Shown piece after piece: positions 58,821-64,000 of a stretch of 64,000 nucleotides of DNA. Position numbers and translations under genes: made by a program. How positions within the stretch are numbered: the stretch's first letter is position 1; every line of letters starts with the position of its first letter. Under the pieces are notes generated by a model. The model had not been told where the DNA came from, ran no database searches, and saw only the letters and a program-made list of their open reading frames with translations. Source of the DNA: Aegilops tauschii subsp. strangulata (taxonomy: Eukaryota > Streptophyta > Magnoliopsida > Poales > Poaceae); assembly GCF_002575655.3 (NCBI RefSeq), contig NC_053037.3, positions 448,043,793 to 448,107,792 on the forward strand, read 5' to 3'.

Positions 58821-59149
58821 TAAGCATCCTGGAATTCTTTGACAAAACTAAGCACCCTGAAATTCTTTGACAACTAAACTGCTGGCTATATGATGTTGGC
58901 CATATATATTGTACGTGTATAATGTGAAGAAACGAGTGGTAGTACTATACCAACTAAAAGATGAAATGTAAGAAATACTAGTATGTACGTACTGAAGAGT
59001 TAAAGTAACGAGAAGAAACATAACATAGTTCTGCTGGGGGCTCAGCACAACACACCCCTCAAATTAAATTAAGCACACCTGAAATTAAACTTTGCAACTA
59101 TTCCGGTAAACACTGCATTAGAACCACCATGAGTAACGACACTGCCACC

Positions 59150-59869
59150 TTACTCGGAGTCCTCGTCCACGTCCTCGACTTCGTCCTTGTCCCTCTTCCT
59201 CTTGGCCGATACTTCTTTGCTTGAACCGCACACTTGGCTCTTGCTCTTCATCCAACCCTTGTAGATATTGAAGCAAAGGTAGCCATCCATTGCAGCATAG
59301 TGGATGTGGTCTATATCTAGTACATTCCGCTGCCATGCATGACGATGAAACGTGTATGGAGGTTTCTCCAGTTTACCATACGAAGGATGAACCATGGCTC
59401 CTGCCAGGGTCAGCATTGAAGGCTGACGAGAGGACACCAGCCGATTCTTCTGGAGGTCGAAGGTGTTGGCTACAACGAGGCCTATCCGATGCAGGACTTC
59501 TTTGTCGTTACCAAAGTCTACAGTAACGAGTTTGACTAGGTTGCTCTCGAGGAAGTCCTTAAAATCCTGGCACTCAACGTCGGCATGGCATATGTGGTAG
59601 ACCAAGCATAAGTCATGCACGCAAACCTGGATCACGGCAGGCTTCTTCCTCTCTGCGTCCTTTAGATCCTTCTCTCGTCCCAGGACTGTGGTGTACTCAA
59701 CATCTAGCCCAGCGACCCACTCATCATCTGAGTCTTCGAACATGCGTCTAAAGCGAGAAAGGCATCCTTTCACCGTCGCGGAAGAACGGGTGTAGATGAC
59801 GTCGAACTCATCGCCGGTGATGGTTCTAACCTTGTACTCACCGCCAATCGTGGAGATTTGGGACGCCAT
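59150..59869 (-). CDS. WRN-type DEDDy 3'-5' exonuclease-like protein, intact
   Basis: An uninterrupted 239-residue protein. The start at 59869 is chosen because its context is CCATGG and the product begins MASQISTIGGEYKV; the frame is open 68 codons further up, but that stretch is Ser/Pro/Arg-rich leader-like text overlapping a MITE. The fold motifs of the Werner-exonuclease-like family are all present: Asp56 and Glu58 in AGLDVEYT, Asp122 in DFGNDKEVL, and Tyr191 and Asp195 in HYAAMDGYL. The C-terminus has a basic run (SAKRKRDK, about 221-228) followed by an acidic tail, so nuclear location is plausible. Expected activity is 3'-5' nucleic acid exonuclease; substrate unknown. A dead relative lies at 6660-7352. 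The gene has no intron. No TATA box was found. Confidence 0.85.
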   Translation of the reverse strand: MASQISTIGGEYKVRTITGDEFDVIYTRSSATVKGCLSRFRRMFEDSDDEWVAGLDVEYTTVLGREKDLKDAERKKPAVIQVCVHDLCLVYHICHADVECQDFKDFLESNLVKLVTVDFGNDKEVLHRIGLVVANTFDLQKNRLVSSRQPSMLTLAGAMVHPSYGKLEKPPYTFHRHAWQRNVLDIDHIHYAAMDGYLCFNIYKGWMKSKSQVCGSSKEVSAKRKRDKDEVEDVDEDSE

Positions 59870-60016
59870 GGATTTGGGAGGAGGGTTAGGATTAGTGGAA
59901 CTGCCGTAATGTGAATGGACGGGACGACTAGGAGCGAACCGCCGTAGTATTGAAGGACGTGCGGGGACGAGTAGGAGCGAACTGCCAGCGTGCGAACGGC
60001 AGGGTAGTGGCTTTCC

Positions 60017-60196
60017 ATTCTCCCATGATACGGGCTTCCGAGAGCCCTTGGATCTGAGATCGAACGGTTGCATGGCGTGATTCTAGACCTATGGGTGAAT
60101 ATCCTATCCTGGAGGGTTATTCTGCAAATTTTCAGCAACTTAGCATGCGACCGTTTGATCTCAGATCCAAGGGCTGCCAGCAGCCCTATCATGGTC
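60017..60196. mobile_element. Small inverted-repeat (MULE-type) MITE next to the exonuclease gene
   Basis: The arms are CCATGATACGGGCTTCC...CCCTTGGATCTGAGATCGAACGGTTGCATG and its inverted copy GCATGCGACCGTTTGATCTCAGATCC...AGCCCTATCATGG. The spacer is about 80 bp with ATTCTGCAAATTTTCAGCAACTTAG. This pattern is common in Triticeae. It lies 148 bp upstream of the exonuclease ATG, inside or just before its leader. The target duplication was not resolved. Confidence 0.7.
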
Positions 60197-60383
60197 GCGC
60201 CTACCACGACCGTCGCGTCGCTCGCGCGGTCGCGCCCTTGGAGATTTAACACGGTGCGTTAGGCTATCTGATGTTGGCATGTCATACATAGTCATCTCTT
60301 AGTCACTCATACTACAACAAGGTTGGCTATAAGGTTGGCTATAAGTGTACTTTTTTTTACTCCTCTCTATCTCTTTCTTCGTA

Positions 60384-60463
60384 CTCCCTCCGTCCCATAA
60401 TATAAGAACGTTTTTGACACTAGTGTAGTGCCAAAACGTTCTTATATTATGGGACACAGGGAG
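60384..60463. mobile_element. Stowaway MITE (Tc1/Mariner), TSD TA
   Basis: CTCCCTCCGTCCCATAATATAAGAACG... and its inverted end ...CTTATATTATGGGACACAGGGAG form an 80-bp near-perfect hairpin, with TA at both sides. This is the classic short Triticeae Stowaway type. Confidence 0.97.
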
Positions 60464-60465
60464 TA

Positions 60466-60892
60466 CTAGTATTTATTGCATTTGCCAAGGAGTGACCTCT
60501 TCCAATGAAATGGTGTTGCTAAGTTTGCTTCATTTAATTAGCTATAGACTCAAAATTGACTTTTCACCTAGGTACACGCGCTTAGCACCGTTTCTTCCTT
60601 GGGTCACCAAACTAGTCTCTCTCTTCTTGATTAACTTGCCACATCAGACTTTATGCCTATGTGGCAAGCTTAAGCACCTGTAGGAGCAAGTAAAAGTAAG
60701 TACAATAGTGCGCTTTACATGGCATTTTTGCATATGTGGAGGAAAGAGAGGCAAGGAAAAAGTGGAGAAGTGGGCTCTCATGCAAGAGCCAGCCTCTACT
60801 ACATGGTGGAGCATTGGGAGAGGCACCTGTATGGAGGTGGTCAGGAATCGGGAGACTCACGCCGGTCGTAGCGCCGCAGTTAAAATGATAAT
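60466..60892. other. Intergenic region, no gene recognised
   Basis: Contains AT-rich text and GGTTGGCTATAAG-like direct repeats just left of the Stowaway element (60321-60348). Its short ORFs lack family features. Confidence 0.4.
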
Positions 60893-61147
60893 GGCAAGTC
60901 AAATCACGGGGCCCCACCTGTCCAGCAGTAACTCGCTGTCAAATCACACAGCCCTACGTTTGCAGTAGCCTACTCCCTCGTCTTCTTGCGTCTCTGTCGA
61001 ACCGACTAGGCGGAACTACCCCCCGCCTACCGCACAGGAAAAGCCCCGCCCTCGACTTTTAAATAGTATACAGTATACTAATTTTGTATCCATGGATTGC
61101 GCCCGCGCCATGGAGCCAAGCGTCTAGAAAACGGCGGTACACATGTA
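60893..61147. repeat. Segment repeated from 58.19-58.39 kb
   Basis: Same landmarks and order as 58194-58390, with more insertions here. The pair flanks the Tourist MITE, the exonuclease gene and two other MITEs in direct orientation. 61148-61940 is otherwise without a recognised feature. Confidence 0.6.
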
Positions 61148-61947
61148 CGGAGTATACAGCACGCCCGTCGCGTTCGCGTCGCACCCCAGATGGTCGGTCG
61201 GTCTGGCACGCTGCTCTCCGAATGGAACGCGCGTCATATTGCGTTTGCACACACATGTGGGACGGCAATTGAGAACCGACCATAGGCACACTCCCCGGCC
61301 CCGCAAGTCGGGTGACTTAATAGAAGAGGGAGACGAGCGATAGTACTAGAGAAGTGTTGTACTACGTTGGTGCCTGGACGATCCCTGCAAGACACGGAAG
61401 ATCAGTTCGTCCATGCATGTGACCAGACTCCAGCAGACACGCCTGGATTGGCTATCGTGTACATATCGTGCAGGCTGTGTTGTACATGGTTGTAGTTGTG
61501 GTGAGAAATCTAAAAAAAGGTTTCTTGTCATCTCGCAAAATTAGGTGTCATGTGCTTCGGATCACTGCAAGGGTTAAACAGCGACAACTGAGTTGGGCTA
61601 GTCATTGGGGGCACATGCACGAACAGTGACTACTCGGCTGCCATCTAGGTCAAGCCGGCTATGTTAATTAGGACATCTATCGACGGACCCCTTTTCTACG
61701 AGTTTATCTTTAATTTGAGCTTTGTTCCTCGTCTAGTTTGTCCGTCGGGATTCATGTTGTCTCCTTTGGGCAGTGAGGTTATGATTTATTGTCATGTGGC
61801 ATTTTTCGTGTTATATGTTATAATCCGGCGCTTCAGATCAAAATGACGACAACTGCGCCTCCAGGCCACGTGCATGAAGACTTCTCGACAGTCATTGACG
61901 AGGTCAAGCCGGCTCCGGTAGACAAAAGAAAACTAGTACTACTCCAC

Positions 61948-61954
61948 TATATAG
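61948..61954 (+). promoter_or_regulatory. Possible TATA box of a gene extending rightward
   Basis: CCACTATATAGGCAGGAGCC is followed about 30-100 bp later by CT-rich leader-like sequence (CTCTCTTCACACTGTCTC, CACTCTCTCTCTGCTCACCG). This is a typical plant promoter arrangement. Confidence 0.4.
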
Positions 61955-61979
61955 GCAGGAGCCTCCGTGCTTGCTTGCT

Positions 61980-62299
61980 AGTGTTGCTCTCTTCACACTG
62001 TCTCGGCCTCTCCAGATCTAAACACGACAGCGGTGGCCACACTCTCTCTCTGCTCACCGCTGGTCACAGATCCAGCCGGATCCTCTCCGCCGGGGAAGGT
62101 GAGAAGGTGCAACGTTCACGCGGTCGTCCTTCGCGACGGCTCTTACCCACTGTTGGGCACGTCCCGATCAGCCTGCCTTGCCGTTCTCTCCCAAGCACCG
62201 CTGGCGAGGGAGGGCCTCCGACCCCTTCTTCCTCGCTGCCGTAGTGTGGGCAGATCCGGCCTCCCGCCGCCCACCTAGCGACATCCCGGTGACCATCAG
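61980..62299 (+). other. Possible 5' untranslated exon(s)
   Basis: GC-rich, CT-rich sequence without an ATG up to a strong donor GGGAAG|GTGAGA (exon end 62098). A second possible donor is ATCAG|GTATAA (exon end 62299). The rest (62300-64000) would then be intron. No coding exon is found before the window ends, so the gene is not identified. Confidence 0.3.
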
Positions 62300-62399
62300 G
62301 TATAACTTCCTTCGAAACCGGCCTTGCTCTACTTCCCGAGCTCCTGACGTCGCTGCATTTGTATCTTTTACTATTTCTCAGGCCCCCTCGTAGATAGGA

Positions 62400-64000
62400 T
62401 CGATCGGCTGTTCGAAAACCACCTAATTTTTTTACATTTAAGAGGTAAAACTAGTTCATGCACTCGAATCTAGTACTACTTGGTTCAAACAAGGAAGAAA
62501 GGGGGTGGGGTGGGGGAGGATTTGTTACCTGAATCTAGGACTTGGTCGAAAGAGGAAATAATGGGGGCGAAAAGTAGCAGAGACTGGCTATCCAACTGGT
62601 CTCTAGGTCTAATAGGGAAATAAAGGAAAACGCAGTACAAACTCAATATAAACCCGATCTATTGGTTGAAAAAGGAAAGAAAGTGGGGACTGGGGGACAA
62701 GTCAACAGAGTAAGTCCAGCACTAGATTTGCTAGCCTCACACAGTATAAGGTGGCTATACCGAACAAAAATGGAACCAATCCAGATATCCTGTTCTGATG
62801 TTTGTTGCCCCGAGCCACTCTTATGTAATGCCACTGGTAAAATGTAGCAGTCGCACTGTTAAAAGTAAGGACACGTTAAACCAATGTTGTTTTCAATGTA
62901 ATGCCTCCAGTAATATGAATCAATGGCACTTCTTTACATGTCCTGCTAAAATTTCCCATTAAGATAAGTTGGTTCTTTTCGTTAGAAATGCAACTGTCCT
63001 GGTCCGCCTACTCTCCCGTGCCCAAAGTAATGTCGTATTTAACGGTTGTCATAGTTAATCCTAATGCCCACACTAATATCTAGCAATGCCAGTGCTTTAG
63101 AAATTGCTACTATCCTTGTAGGATTGCCATTCAGATAAGGAACATGCTTCTTTTCATTTGATGCATGTTTCATCACTTGTTAGTCACCCTCCTTTCCACC
63201 TTTTTTGTGCAAACAGAGATATACATTTCACGCTCGATCTTAGTTCAACTGCACAAATGATATCCAAATTATAGTTGAGCATTCCAAGAGCTTCACAACC
63301 AACCTTGATGTTGCTCAATTTTATTGCAACTAATGAAGAAGAAGCTCTGTGGGTTTCGTTTTCTGATGGAAATGGAACCGGGGCTGGAGCCCTTTTCTTA
63401 AAAAATGAAGAAGAAGCTGCTAGCTCATGGGACATTGCTTCATTTTAGGTGAACTGCACCATAAGGTCCCATGAATTGAATCATCCATGTTGGTGACTGA
63501 AAGAGCCAGCTTCAGCACCCCAGTCTAAGCACCCCCGGCCTCCATCCTTGCGACGCACGGTACACCTCGTTTGCCACCTGCTCGACCCTAGTGTCACTGA
63601 TAAAATGAAGTAATAATACAGTTAAAATAGAGTGAGTGTCATCTCTATCATTTCATTTCCAATGTAGATAAAGAAAGTGCTTCTCTTTGTTAATGTATGT
63701 TTCATCAACTAGTCCCATTGTTAATGTTTAAGCGTTTCTGCAAACTGGGGTGCTTAATTTTAGTTGATATGTACAAATAGAGATTTGAATGTCTCAAGGC
63801 GCCTCCTTGTACTACCGCTGTACACTGATGTGCATCAGTGGCAGAAGGTGTATCTTGGAGACTTGGGACGATGTCCAGTATGAGGCGTACCGTATGAGGC
63901 GTCGCAGGGCCCATCTCGCCCTCGCAGCATGGCATACTATGATACTATCGCAATATTTTCTTCTATTTATTTTGTGTGTTTCATCAACTAGTGCCACTAT
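62400..64000. other. No recognised gene; diffuse direct repeats
   Basis: Short repeated text such as TGTTTCATCAACTAGT(C/G)CCA (63700 and 63977) and GTGCTTCTCTTTGTTAATG/ATGCTTCTTTTCATTTGATG occurs. ORFs are short and without features. It could be an intron or an old transposon. Confidence 0.35.

Noticed and set aside
59870..60073. N-terminal extension of the exonuclease ORF by 68 codons
   Set aside because: It is Ser/Pro-rich, overlaps a MITE arm, and the internal ATG has the better context and begins the family-like sequence.
61789..62244. 151-codon ORF near the right promoter
   Set aside because: It crosses the proposed promoter and leader, has no family features and low-complexity composition.

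Overview
The window is almost certainly from a Triticeae grass (wheat, Aegilops, rye or barley lineage). It has an Angela/BARE/WIS-type copia LTR, Athila-type LTRs beginning TGATACGTCTC, large CACTA elements with GGCCC-rich ends, Tourist and Stowaway MITEs, and very few host-like genes. About 85-90% is nested transposable elements. All calls rest on reading the sequence and on family knowledge; no database search was made.

Left block (1-31,860) is a deep nest. The oldest recognisable layer is a minus-strand gypsy element called X here: gag remains at 14,209-16,362 and one LTR split into 16,837-~18,245 and 30,017-31,860. Athila copy A (12,444-14,208) sits in X gag. CACTA2 (8,082-12,443) sits in the interior of Athila A, CACTA1 (4,354-8,081) in CACTA2, and an Angela-type copia (1-4,353) in CACTA1. 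On the other side, Athila copy B interrupts the X LTR and is itself split by a complete non-autonomous Tat/Retand-like gypsy (20,288-29,311, target duplication ATGGG). A PIF/Harbinger MITE (30,413-30,916) also lies in the X LTR.

Middle block (33,392-~54,160) is CACTA3, related to CACTA2 but inverted. Its multi-exon gene is interrupted inside an exon by a complete chromovirus (36,075-46,986, target duplication CTATC), and further on by a solo LTR (47,748-49,658, target duplication TGATG). The CACTA3 gene has repeatedly duplicated its own exons.

Right block (54,160-64,000) is the most gene-like part. It holds a long-TIR DNA element with a nested MITE (54,232-56,420), a coiled-coil protein gene with a TATA box and a probable one-base frameshift (57,182-57,905), an intact WRN-type DEDDy 3'-5' exonuclease-like gene on the minus strand (59,150-59,869), three MITEs, a duplicated segment flanking the exonuclease gene, and a possible promoter plus 5' leader exon (61,948-62,300) of a gene lying to the right.

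The main biological point is that CACTA1 carries two host-type reading frames. One is a second WRN-exonuclease-like gene. It has lost two acidic active-site residues and has a premature TGA, whereas the copy at 59.5 kb keeps every DEDDy residue. No CRISPR array, bacterial feature, rRNA or tRNA gene was seen.
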